Shown in pieces: positions 34,650 to 42,158 of a stretch of 64,000 nucleotides of DNA (positions within the stretch are counted from its first letter, which is position 1; each line of letters begins with the position of its first letter). The notes below the pieces were generated by a model that did not search any database, had not been told where the DNA came from, and was given only the letters and a program-made list of their open reading frames with translations. Made by a program: the position numbers and the translations under genes. Location of the stretch: assembly GCF_019977195.1 (NCBI RefSeq), contig NZ_AP024643.1, positions 4,526,001-4,590,000 on the forward strand, read 5' to 3'. This DNA comes from Arthrobacter sp. StoSoilA2 (GTDB lineage: Bacteria > Actinomycetota > Actinomycetes > Actinomycetales > Micrococcaceae).

Positions 34650-36326
34650 CTACTTGCGCGGTTCCAGCGTGGTCAGCACCAGGACTGTGGTGGGTGACCG
34701 TACCGAGAGGGTTGCGTACGGGTTGCCCTCGGTGGGCCAGCCTGTGAAGCGGGTGTCATTGAAGGCACCCCATTCCGGGCCGGAGAACAGCGGCACCAGC
34801 GGTGCGACGTCGTTGTACTCTTCCTGGAGCTTGTTGGCGATGTCCTTCTGCTTGGACTCGTCGGACTCTGCTGCAAATTCAGCCAGCAGGGCATCAGCCT
34901 TGGTGTCACCGAAGCGGTGGTAGTTGTCGAACGTCTTGGTTCCTACCGGCTTCACTGTTGCCGTGCCCATGGAGGTGTTGAAGTACTTGTACGGGCTGGG
35001 GTCGTTGGCGCTCCACACGATGCCGGAATCGAAGTCGCCCGTCTCGTAACCCGCAACCACGGCAGCCCAGTCCGGGGAGTCAACCTTTGCCGTGACGCCA
35101 ACCTCGGCGAGGTTCTGCGAAATCACGTTGGCTACCGAAAGCCAGTCGGAGGAAGACGCGCCCACGGAGATCTTGAACTCGAACGGCGAACCGTCCTTCA
35201 GTTTGCGCTTGCCATCAGCACCCTTGGCGTACCCGGCCTTGTCCAGCAGCTCGTTGGCTTTCTGCACATCCAGCTTGGTCCAGGTGCAGTTGTCCTTGAC
35301 CTCGGAGTTCTTCCACTTTTCGTAGTTGCCGGAGAGGCCAGTGCAGTCGGCCGGCTTGGCGTAGCCGCTCATGCCGATCTTGGTCACCTGGTCGCGGTCC
35401 ACGGCCATGCTCAGCGCCTTGCGGACCTCAACATCGTTGAAGGGGGCCTTGGTGGTATTGAGCTGCCAGTTGATCATGGCGCCGGTTGCCGGGAACCAGT
35501 ACTGGCGGTGTTCCTTGTCCTTGGAAACAAACGTCTTTTCGATGTTCGGGATGTACTGCGGGGCCCAGTCCACGTCCCCGTTCGCAGCGGCGAGGTTGGC
35601 GCCGTCGTTCCCTGCAAAAGCGAGCATCTTGATGCCGGCGATCTTCTGCTTTTCCGGCTGCCAGTAGTTGGGGTTCTTCTTCAGTACGAAGGACTGGGCC
35701 TGGAAGCTGTCCACCTCGGTGTACGGTCCTGTGCCCACGGGCTTGGCGTTGGGGTCCTTCTCCGGGTCGGCCAGCGCGGACCAAATGTGCTTGGGCAGGA
35801 TGCTGAGCTGTCCGACGTCGTAAAGCGCCGGGGACCACGGCTTGTTGAAGTTGAACGTGACCTTGTTAGTGCCATCAGCCGTTACGCTGTCCAGGTACTC
35901 GTAGCCACCCTTGATCTTCTTCTGAAGGCCGAACGTGTAAGCCACGTCGTCAGCGACGAAGGGCTGGCCGTCGGACCACTTCACGCCGTCCCGCAACGTG
36001 AAGGTGATCGATTTGCCGTCGTCGGCTGCCTTCCACTCTGTCGCGAGCCACGGCACCGTGTCTCCCTTTGCCGGGTTGAAGATCAGCAAGGACTCGTAGA
36101 TGGATTGCTGGACCATCGGGTTGACGGTGGGTGCGAACGGGTTGAAGTTCTGCACGAACGTGCCCATGTCCTCACGCGGGATGGTGAGGAACGCGCTCGC
36201 GTTTGCTGCGGCGTCTGTGCCGGCGGTCTTGTTGACGGTGGCGGCACAGCCGGTCAGCAGCATCGCGCCCACCGCCAGTCCGGCCGCCGTGATGCGGGCA
36301 GACCTCAGGAATCGGGGTTGTGTCAT
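34650..36326 (-). CDS. Opp/Dpp-type ABC substrate-binding lipoprotein of the fructan operon
   Basis: The 558-residue SBP_bac_5 protein has a lipoprotein signal peptide (LAVGAMLLTGC) with Cys as mature N terminus. Family motifs are NPMVQQSIYESLLIFNPAKGDTVPWLATEW, ITFTLRDGVKWSDGQPFVADDVAYTF and VRKALSMAVDRDQVTKIG. ATG at 36326 replaces a longer frame start at 36359, as the signal begins there and GAAAGAGA precedes it. Located between LacI and the permeases, it is predicted to bind fructo-oligosaccharides such as levanbiose although the family is named for peptides; cellobiose- and xyloglucan-binding relatives show that sugars are possible. Confidence 0.92.
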   Translation of the reverse strand: MTQPRFLRSARITAAGLAVGAMLLTGCAATVNKTAGTDAAANASAFLTIPREDMGTFVQNFNPFAPTVNPMVQQSIYESLLIFNPAKGDTVPWLATEWKAADDGKSITFTLRDGVKWSDGQPFVADDVAYTFGLQKKIKGGYEYLDSVTADGTNKVTFNFNKPWSPALYDVGQLSILPKHIWSALADPEKDPNAKPVGTGPYTEVDSFQAQSFVLKKNPNYWQPEKQKIAGIKMLAFAGNDGANLAAANGDVDWAPQYIPNIEKTFVSKDKEHRQYWFPATGAMINWQLNTTKAPFNDVEVRKALSMAVDRDQVTKIGMSGYAKPADCTGLSGNYEKWKNSEVKDNCTWTKLDVQKANELLDKAGYAKGADGKRKLKDGSPFEFKISVGASSSDWLSVANVISQNLAEVGVTAKVDSPDWAAVVAGYETGDFDSGIVWSANDPSPYKYFNTSMGTATVKPVGTKTFDNYHRFGDTKADALLAEFAAESDESKQKDIANKLQEEYNDVAPLVPLFSGPEWGAFNDTRFTGWPTEGNPYATLSVRSPTTVLVLTTLEPRK

Positions 36327-36406
36327 GATGGTTATCTCTTTCCTATCTTCATCGTCCAAGGTGAAGGGGTGGGTAAGGGGTTTGCTCTTCGAGGTTGATT
36401 TCGCGG

Positions 36407-37477
36407 TCAGACCGAAGAGCGTTCTAGCAGCGGACAGTCGACCAATTGCTGGTCGGCAATGATCGGCTGTCCTGCTGTAAGAGCGGCGAGCGTCTGGACT
36501 CCCAGGGCTCCCATTTTTTGGAACGGCAAGGCAACGGTGGTCAGCTTTGGCCTTAGGTAGGCCGCGATGAGCTCCTGGTTGTCGAAGCCGATCACAGCGA
36601 TGTCTCCGGGGATGGTCAGGCCCCGCTCTTTGATGGCGTCATACGCGCCCATCGCCATGCGGTCGTTGAGGCAGAACAGGGCGGTTGGCCTGTCCTTTTC
36701 CGGATAGCGGTCCAGGATTTGGCAGGCGGCGTCGTAGCCGCCGTCGGCCGTTGCGTATCCGGACACCACCAGTTCCGGGTCCAGCTCAAGTCCTGCGACG
36801 GCCAGTGCTTCGCGGGCACCTTCCAATCGCCCAACTGCTGCGGGAATGACCGGGTCAAGGTTGATGATTCCGATCCGGGTGTGGCCGGCTTGAAGCAAGC
36901 GCTCGACGGCGACCCTGCCACCCGCACGCTCATCAGGAACGATCGAGGGCAGTTTTCCGTCCGCGTCGAAGCAGTTGATCAGCACGGTTGGTACTTCGTT
37001 GGCACTCTGCGGAACGTGCACGCCCCGGTGAAAAGTGGCTGCGTAGAGAAGTCCTTCCACTCGTTGTTCCAGCAGCTTTTCAATGGCGGCATCTTCCAAG
37101 CCCTGGTTGGGTCCTACGGCATCGGCCTGGTCGGAGGGCGCGATGAGCAGGAACCGGCGATCAATCCATGCCTGGTCCTGAGCTCCTTTGATGATGTCGA
37201 CGGCGAACGGTGCCGTCACGATCTCTGTGACGATCCCGTACCAATCACTGCGCTGGGATGCCAGCGCACGTGCTCCGGCGTTCGGGCGGTAGCCCAGTGC
37301 CTGCACGGCATCGTTGATACGGGTGCGGGTTTCCTCGGAGATGCTGGCATTTTCGCGGTTGCTCAGCACGAACGAGACTGCGGTCCGGGAGACGCCGGCG
37401 TGCTTGGCGACGTCATTCATGGTGACTCCCCGCTGCCGCACAGCCGCAGCTTTGTTGGGGCTGGTGCTTTTCGCCAT
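36407..37477 (-). CDS. LacI-family transcriptional regulator
   Basis: The 356-residue repressor has a 16-residue leader, the LacI helix-turn-helix (TMNDVAKHAGVSRTAVSFVLSNRENASISEETRTRINDAVQALGYRPNAGARAL) and a periplasmic-binding-like effector domain (GIVTEIV, GLLYAATFHRG, PTALFCLNDRMAMGAYDAIKERGLTIPGDIAVIGFDNQ). It lies 80 bases upstream of the binding-protein gene on the same strand. Twin GTAACGCGCGTTAC-type palindromes sit upstream of its start, so autoregulation and control of the whole operon are likely. The inducer is probably a fructan product, by context. Confidence 0.95.
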   Translation of the reverse strand: MAKSTSPNKAAAVRQRGVTMNDVAKHAGVSRTAVSFVLSNRENASISEETRTRINDAVQALGYRPNAGARALASQRSDWYGIVTEIVTAPFAVDIIKGAQDQAWIDRRFLLIAPSDQADAVGPNQGLEDAAIEKLLEQRVEGLLYAATFHRGVHVPQSANEVPTVLINCFDADGKLPSIVPDERAGGRVAVERLLQAGHTRIGIINLDPVIPAAVGRLEGAREALAVAGLELDPELVVSGYATADGGYDAACQILDRYPEKDRPTALFCLNDRMAMGAYDAIKERGLTIPGDIAVIGFDNQELIAAYLRPKLTTVALPFQKMGALGVQTLAALTAGQPIIADQQLVDCPLLERSSV

Positions 37478-37526
37478 TGAATGCTCCGGGTCCTGGTTCT
37501 GATGCCTGTTGGTAATGCGGAAGTTC

Positions 37527-37572
37527 GTAACGCGCGTTACTTGGAACGTGTGATTTAGGTTACGCGCGTTAC
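37527..37572. promoter_or_regulatory. Twin LacI operators
   Basis: GTAACGCGCGTTAC (37527-37540) is a perfect 14-bp palindrome and GTTACGCGCGTTAC (37559-37572) a one-base variant. Their centres are 32 bp apart, about three helical turns, permitting cooperative binding or a small loop. They lie 50-95 bases upstream of the lacI-type gene. Confidence 0.85.
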
Positions 37573-37609
37573 CTGCTTCCTGTCAACGGGTTTCTTTTGC
37601 GCCGCCACC

Positions 37610-37681
37610 GCCCGATTCGACGACTCGCTGCGCAGAAGACGACTCCTACCGTCTTGCACGCAGCGAAGCATCGAATCGGGC
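37610..37681. repeat. 72-bp palindromic repeat, copy B
   Basis: It has the same length and outer arms as the copy at 25076-25147. The central 20 bases are the reverse complement of those in copy A (one reads ACGGTAGGAATCGTCT, the other ACGACTCCTACCGTCTT), so the two elements are in opposite orientation. It sits in the divergent space between the lacI-type gene and the HTH gene at 37757. Confidence 0.85.
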
Positions 37682-37688
37682 TAGCTCC

Positions 37689-37733
37689 CTCGTCCCCCGC
37701 AGCCACAAGCCTCGTCCCGCGCAGCCACAAAGC
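37689..37733. repeat. 22-bp direct repeat
   Basis: CTCGTCCCCCGCAGCCACAA (37689-37708) is followed by CTCGTCCCGCGCAGCCACAA (37711-37730), differing by one base. The pair lies next to palindromic copy B, just before the HTH gene. Confidence 0.6.
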
Positions 37734-37756
37734 CGGCACCGCGCTAGGCTTCTGCC

Positions 37757-38200
37757 ATGGCATTGATAGCTCCCCGCGTTACAGCTGGCCTCCCGGCCGA
37801 CGACGCCCGGAACCTGGCACGCTCCCTCCAGGACAGCAACGACATCACCGTGTTCGTCGATGGCACGGTCCACCGCCTCCCCGACCAGGCGAGGGACGCC
37901 GTCGTCGATCTTCTTGCGAGGCTGGGCCGCGGCGAAACCGTCACGGTCAGCAGCGTGGAGGAAATGCTCACGACCTCCCAGGCCGCGGAGCTCGCAGGCA
38001 TCTCACACACCTACCTGCGCAATATGACCGACCGCGGAGAAATCCCAGTCGAATACCGCGGCACGCACCGGCGAATCCGCCAGGCTGCGATCATGGAGTG
38101 GCTTGAAACCCAGAAGCGCAAGCAGGCCGAGACCTCCGTGGGAGATAAAGGCGAAGACAATGGCCGCGATGACACCGGAAATGACGCACGCAGCGACTAA
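37757..38200 (+). CDS. Excisionase/MerR-type helix-turn-helix protein (antitoxin-like)
   Basis: The 147-residue soluble protein has a central DNA-binding module of the excisionase type, LTTSQAAELAGISHTYLRNMTDRGEIPVEYRGTHRRIRQAAIMEWLE (about residues 75-120), and an N-terminal domain with DITVFVDGTVHRLPDQARDAVVDLLARLGRGETVTV. The tail is acidic and disordered. This architecture is common in antitoxins paired with PIN-domain toxins, but no such partner follows; the next gene encodes a short membrane protein. It may be an orphan regulator. ATG at 37757 lacks a strong ribosome binding site. Confidence 0.75.
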   Translation: MALIAPRVTAGLPADDARNLARSLQDSNDITVFVDGTVHRLPDQARDAVVDLLARLGRGETVTVSSVEEMLTTSQAAELAGISHTYLRNMTDRGEIPVEYRGTHRRIRQAAIMEWLETQKRKQAETSVGDKGEDNGRDDTGNDARSD

Positions 38201-38280
38201 AAGCGTCGGAGTGATAAGGATCAAGCAACGATCCCAGCCAACGGGCCAGCACCTGATTACCCCGGGGTTACGCTTGTTTG

Positions 38281-38532
38281 GTGGGCAATTTCAAAGGGTG
38301 GCATATCGTGGCCGGGGTGGCCGCAATGGCCCTTGCCGCACCCTTGGGATCGGCCATGGGATTGAACTTCGTAGCCACCTTCATGTTCGCGTGCGTCGCG
38401 TTCGTCGCGGTCGCCATGTGGACAGAATCCAAGATCGCCCGACGCCGGGACGCGGCTGACGCTGCCGCCGCCCCCGACGCTTCGCGCGCCGCCGGCGACC
38501 CCGCCGAATCGGACGACGCCACCCGGGATTAG
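38281..38532 (+). CDS. Small two-helix membrane protein
   Basis: The 83-residue protein has two hydrophobic stretches (GWHIVAGVAAMALAAPLGSAMGL and FVATFMFACVAFVAVAMW) followed by a charged tail rich in Ala and Asp. The GTG at 38281 is used, a TTG one codon upstream being possible. I do not recognise a family. GC-rich third positions and the membrane pattern favour a real gene, but no clear ribosome binding site is visible. Confidence 0.55.
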   Translation: MGNFKGWHIVAGVAAMALAAPLGSAMGLNFVATFMFACVAFVAVAMWTESKIARRRDAADAAAAPDASRAAGDPAESDDATRD

Positions 38533-38587
38533 CATGCGGGCGGGTCGAAGAGCCCCAAACCCGAACCAGGGCTGTTTCAATAGCGGT

Positions 38588-39232
38588 ATGGCTTCGACTT
38601 CCCGCTCCGTCGTTTGGCCCGCCGTGCACGATGAACGTCGTGCGCTGATCCAGGATCTGGAACCGCTCCCCGAGCCACTCTGGGAGACGCCTTCACTTTG
38701 CCCGGGCTGGGACATCCATGACGTACTGGCGCACGTTGTGGACAGCGCAAAGACCACCCGTTTGGGCTTCCTCAAGCGAATGATTGAAGCCCGCTTCGAC
38801 TTCGACCGCGACAACGCCGTGGGGGTGGAACGCGAAAAGGCCAAGGATCCCGGCGGCACACTGACGGCGCTGCGCGCTGTAGTGTCCCGGACATCGGGAC
38901 CACCGGCGGGGATTGCCACACGATTGGTGGAAGCGTTCGTCCATGGCGAAGACATCCGGCGCCCCCTTGGCATGACACGCAACTATCCGGCCGGGCAGGT
39001 CGCGTTGGCTCTTGCTTACCAGGTCAAGACAACAACAAGGATCGGCGGCGGCAAGGAGATAGCCGCGGGCTGGCGACTGGTTGCTACGGACACCGACTTC
39101 CAGCACGGCGACGGCTCGGAGGTTCAAGGACCGGCCATTTCCCTGCTTCTCGCTGTTTCCGGACGGCCAGTGTCTGAGGACGAGCTAACCGGCCCCGGGG
39201 CTCCGGTATTCCTGGAACAGGCCCGGCCTTGA
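38588..39232 (+). CDS. Maleylpyruvate-isomerase-type (DinB-like) metal-binding protein
   Basis: The 214-residue protein matches the TIGR03083 group: SLCPGWDIHDVLAHVVDS near residue 40 carries the conserved WxxxDxxAH metal-site His, and EAFVHGEDIRRPLG contributes a second His. These proteins use a four-helix DinB-like domain and often bind mycothiol, but a specific reaction cannot be assigned. ATG at 38588 is preferred to 38534, as the conserved part begins there. Its TGA overlaps the TTG of the hydrolase gene, suggesting a joint role. Confidence 0.8.
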   Translation: MASTSRSVVWPAVHDERRALIQDLEPLPEPLWETPSLCPGWDIHDVLAHVVDSAKTTRLGFLKRMIEARFDFDRDNAVGVEREKAKDPGGTLTALRAVVSRTSGPPAGIATRLVEAFVHGEDIRRPLGMTRNYPAGQVALALAYQVKTTTRIGGGKEIAAGWRLVATDTDFQHGDGSEVQGPAISLLLAVSGRPVSEDELTGPGAPVFLEQARP

Positions 39233-40035
39233 CGGGGCGCCGAAGCAAGCGGAGCACGCTGCTGTCTGCCGACGTCGAGGCCCGCGGTCTAGGTGGTCGG
39301 ATTCTCTGGACGGAGGGCTCGCCTCCTCCGGGGACGCATGGGAGCGCGCAGCCCGCTTACATCCTTATCCACGGCATCGGCGTCTCGCACCGCTACCTTG
39401 CGCGCCTTCACGGCGTCCTGGCAGCGGGCGCACCCACCTTCTCGCTGGACCTTCCAGGTTTTGCGGGTACTCCCAAGCCCGGGCGGCAACTGTCCGTGGA
39501 AGACTACGGCGCGTTCATCGCAGAAGCACTGAAGGCCTGCGGCATCGAGTCGTACATCCTGGTAGGACACTCGATGGGCGTGCAGTTCGCCATTGAAGCG
39601 GCCCTCCATGCGCCTGAACGCGCCTTGCATCTTGTCCTCATGGGTCCCGTGGTTGACTCACGCCACAAGAACGTGGGGCGGCAGTCGCTTGCCCTGTTCC
39701 TGGATGGCCTTCTCCGCGAAAGCCCATCGTCCAACTGGATCGTGATCACGGACTACCTGCAATGCGGGCCCCGCTGGTACCTCACCGAGTTGCCGGTAAT
39801 GATGAAGTACCCGACCGAGAAGCAGTTGGCCAAAGTCCGGACTCCCGTGCTGGTGCTTCGAGGGAGCCGCGATCATGTGGCCGGGCCGGAGTGGGCGCTT
39901 AAGCTCTCCCGCGCGGTGCCCCAAGGGCGCCTCGTTGAAATCCCCGGAGTTGGACACGTCGCCCAACACATGCGGCCGAAGGCCGTGGCCGACGCCATCA
40001 TGAGCTTCGTCGCTGCCACCTCCCGCCAGAGTTAG
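39229..40035 (+). CDS. Alpha/beta hydrolase
   Basis: The 268-residue cytoplasmic hydrolase has the nucleophile elbow GHSMG (Ser115), Asp215 in GSRDHVAG and His243 in VGHVAQH, with the oxyanion-hole motif HGIGVSHRY preceding. The start is TTG, overlapping the upstream stop (TTGA), so translation is coupled with the DinB-like protein. The closest families are carboxylesterase, epoxide hydrolase-like or C-C bond hydrolases; the substrate is not deducible. Confidence 0.88.
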   Translation: MTGRRSKRSTLLSADVEARGLGGRILWTEGSPPPGTHGSAQPAYILIHGIGVSHRYLARLHGVLAAGAPTFSLDLPGFAGTPKPGRQLSVEDYGAFIAEALKACGIESYILVGHSMGVQFAIEAALHAPERALHLVLMGPVVDSRHKNVGRQSLALFLDGLLRESPSSNWIVITDYLQCGPRWYLTELPVMMKYPTEKQLAKVRTPVLVLRGSRDHVAGPEWALKLSRAVPQGRLVEIPGVGHVAQHMRPKAVADAIMSFVAATSRQS

Positions 40036-40159
40036 GCACTGATGCAAGCACTGATGCACGACGGCGGAACCCGGCGTGGGTGCCCCTTGTTGGGTTTGCG
40101 ATCTGGAGACTAGGCTGGCCGGGCAAGCACAATAGTAAGTTTGCTTAGGAAGGGTGACC

Positions 40160-40447
40160 ATGACCAGCTATGACCCTGAGGACGATCCCCGGACCTTCGG
40201 AGTTTCCGGCGACGCCGAGCCAGCCGACACGACAGGCGACACCGCTGGCGTCACTGCCGGCGACACCGACGATGTCCACACGGATCCCGACATGCGCCAG
40301 GACGAGGACGACGATCCTGCAGCTTCCGCCAACCCCGATCCCCTGGACGGCAACGTCACGGGACTTGAGCCTGGAGGCGGCGTACCGCCGGGCGAAACCC
40401 CACCCGCGGAGGGCAGCATGAGCAGCGACCAAGGACACGAAGAGTAG
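40160..40447 (+). CDS. Small acidic protein, DUF6480-like
   Basis: The 95-residue protein is strongly acidic and disordered, with GLEPGGGVPPGETPPAEGSM near the C terminus, a motif I associate with the actinobacterial family DUF6480 (from memory). ATG at 40160 follows AGGAAGGG; a GTG two codons upstream is the alternative. An inverted repeat (GTAAG TTTG CTTAG) at about 40135-40149 may mark the promoter. The function is unknown. Confidence 0.65.
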   Translation: MTSYDPEDDPRTFGVSGDAEPADTTGDTAGVTAGDTDDVHTDPDMRQDEDDDPAASANPDPLDGNVTGLEPGGGVPPGETPPAEGSMSSDQGHEE

Positions 40448-40526
40448 CTCGTCCCCAAGCCGCTATCCCGTCGATGGCCAGCAACGTATCAGCGGCCCAG
40501 CAACGTATTAGCGGGGGCAACTCCGG

Positions 40527-41594
40527 TTACGGCAGACTCAGTATCTCCCCGAGGTCATAATCAGCTGGCTCCTCCAGCTGCGAATAGGTACAGCTCTCCG
40601 GAGTCCGGTCCGGCCGCCATCGACGAAACTGGGTGGTGTGCCGGAACCGGTCGCCTTCCATGTAGTCATAGGCAACCTCGATGACGAGCTCGGGCCGAAG
40701 GGGAACAAAGGAGAAGTCCTTGCCGCCGCTCCACCGGCTTTGCGCGCCCGGCATCCGGGAACCAGTAGCGGCGGCATCTCCTTGGTCGGCCCACTGACCC
40801 CAAGGATGCTCGCTGAACTCCGTCTGGTATGGCTCAAGTTCAGCCACCAGGCTTTCGCGCTTGGCCATGGGAAATGAAGCCACCACCCCCACGTGCTGCA
40901 GCTGACCGGCGTCGTTATACAGCCCAAGCAGCATCGACCCGACAACCTTTCCCGTTTTATGCCAGCGGAATCCGGCCACCACGCAGTCCGCGGTCCGTTC
41001 ATGCTTGGTTTTGAACATGACGCGCTTATTCGGTTGATACGTCCCCTCGAGCGGTTTGGAAAGTATGCCGTCAAGCCCAGCACCTTCGAGCTGCACGAAC
41101 CACTCCTGTGCTTGATCAATGTCCGTCACCGCCGGTGTTACGTAAACGGGCGCCTCAGCCTTGGCCAGTGCCTTCTCCAAGGCGGCGCGACGCTCGGAAA
41201 ACGGCTTGTCCATGAGGTTCTCGTCTCCCAGGGCTAGGACGTCGAATCCGATGAAGGAGGACGGGGTGCTTTCGGCCAGCATCCGCACACGACTGTCGGC
41301 GGGATGGATGCGCTGCTGAAGACCCTCGAAGTCGAGCCTGTTCCCGGTTATGAGGACGATCTCGCCGTCGATCACGCATTTGTCCGGGAGATTCTTCCGA
41401 AGGGCTTCCACCAGCTCAGGGAAATACCGTGTCATAGGACGTTCGTTTCGGCTACCCAGGATGATCTCATCGCCATCTTTGAAAACGATGGTCCTGAACC
41501 CGTCCCACTTTGGCTCAAAATGGCCCACATCAGGGATCGAAGGAACAGACTTGGCAAGCATGGGCGAAATGGGCGGCATCACTGGGAGGTCCAT
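40527..41594 (-). CDS. ATP-dependent DNA ligase (LigC type)
   Basis: The 355-residue nucleotidyltransferase has motif I EPKWDG (adenylated Lys29), motif III-like FIGFDVLAL, motif IV DGILSKPL, motif V FKTKHERTADCVVAG and a C-terminal OB-fold with GVVASFPMAKRESL. No polymerase or nuclease domain is attached, as in mycobacterial LigC, which acts in non-NHEJ and base-excision repair. ATG at 41594 fits the family N terminus (MDLPVMPPISPMLAKS); a longer frame to 41681 overlaps the divergent small gene's promoter. No Ku is seen here. Confidence 0.93.
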   Translation of the reverse strand: MDLPVMPPISPMLAKSVPSIPDVGHFEPKWDGFRTIVFKDGDEIILGSRNERPMTRYFPELVEALRKNLPDKCVIDGEIVLITGNRLDFEGLQQRIHPADSRVRMLAESTPSSFIGFDVLALGDENLMDKPFSERRAALEKALAKAEAPVYVTPAVTDIDQAQEWFVQLEGAGLDGILSKPLEGTYQPNKRVMFKTKHERTADCVVAGFRWHKTGKVVGSMLLGLYNDAGQLQHVGVVASFPMAKRESLVAELEPYQTEFSEHPWGQWADQGDAAATGSRMPGAQSRWSGGKDFSFVPLRPELVIEVAYDYMEGDRFRHTTQFRRWRPDRTPESCTYSQLEEPADYDLGEILSLP

Positions 41595-41641
41595 ACGACT
41601 ATGTTCTACCTGCCGCCCGCGGCGGAAGCTAGTCTTGGGCC

Positions 41642-41875
41642 ATGGATATCTTGGCCGTACTAGTGGCAGTGCTGGCAGCACCTGCCCTCATTGCGGCCCT
41701 TTGGTTCTGGGTCTTGCGCCAGAACAGCAAGGGTAAAGTCCGGCGCGGCGCCACGGGTGGGATGCTTGGTGTGGCCGACGAAATTTTCCGACCCGAGACC
41801 CATTACGCACACCAAGTCCAAAGGATCCAGTACGAGCTGCCAGCCCCGGCTCCGGCCCCGGAGCCTAAGTCCTAA
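41642..41875 (+). CDS. Small single-helix membrane protein
   Basis: The 77-residue protein has one N-terminal helix (ILAVLVAVLAAPALIAALWFWVL) and a basic/proline-rich tail with GGMLGVADEIFRPETHYAHQVQR. Similar short proteins are common in Arthrobacter and contain this IFRPETH-like motif, by impression. It diverges from the ligase with 47 bases between starts. Its role is unknown. Confidence 0.7.
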   Translation: MDILAVLVAVLAAPALIAALWFWVLRQNSKGKVRRGATGGMLGVADEIFRPETHYAHQVQRIQYELPAPAPAPEPKS

Positions 41876-41954
41876 CGGGCCTTCGAGCCGGAAGGCGTCC
41901 CGCCCGTTACATTAATGTGACTTTGCTATGCCGCTCATGTACCGTCGAAGAGCG

Positions 41955-42150
41955 ACCCTCATCTCCGCTGGGCCGCTTCCGGGTTGACGCCGAGCTCTGC
42001 CGCAAACCGGAATCCGCCAGACCCGCGGCAGAGACGGGGGACCCAGAGTTCCCGGGCCTGATTTTTCCCTAGGCCCTTGGGGTGAAGCCGCCATGTGCGG
42101 CCGGACGGCCTCGTCCGAACCCGACAGCTAACCTCGCAGGCGTTGAGAGG
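41955..42150 (+). promoter_or_regulatory. Cyclic di-AMP (ydaO/yuaA) riboswitch
   Basis: The leader contains the conserved blocks of this class in order: CCGGGTTGACGCCGAGCTCT, then CGGGGGACCCA, then GGGGTGAAGCC, then CCGAACCCGACAGCTAACCT followed by GCAGGC. These match actinobacterial examples in wording and spacing. The element ends just before the start of the gene at 42159. In actinobacteria it normally controls cell-wall hydrolases and resuscitation factors and responds to c-di-AMP. Confidence 0.93.
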
Positions 42151-42158
42151 CAACCACC

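Noticed and set aside
40480..40526. Short direct repeat AGCAACGTAT before the ligase gene
   Set aside because: Two short imperfect copies only; could be chance, so not listed as an element.
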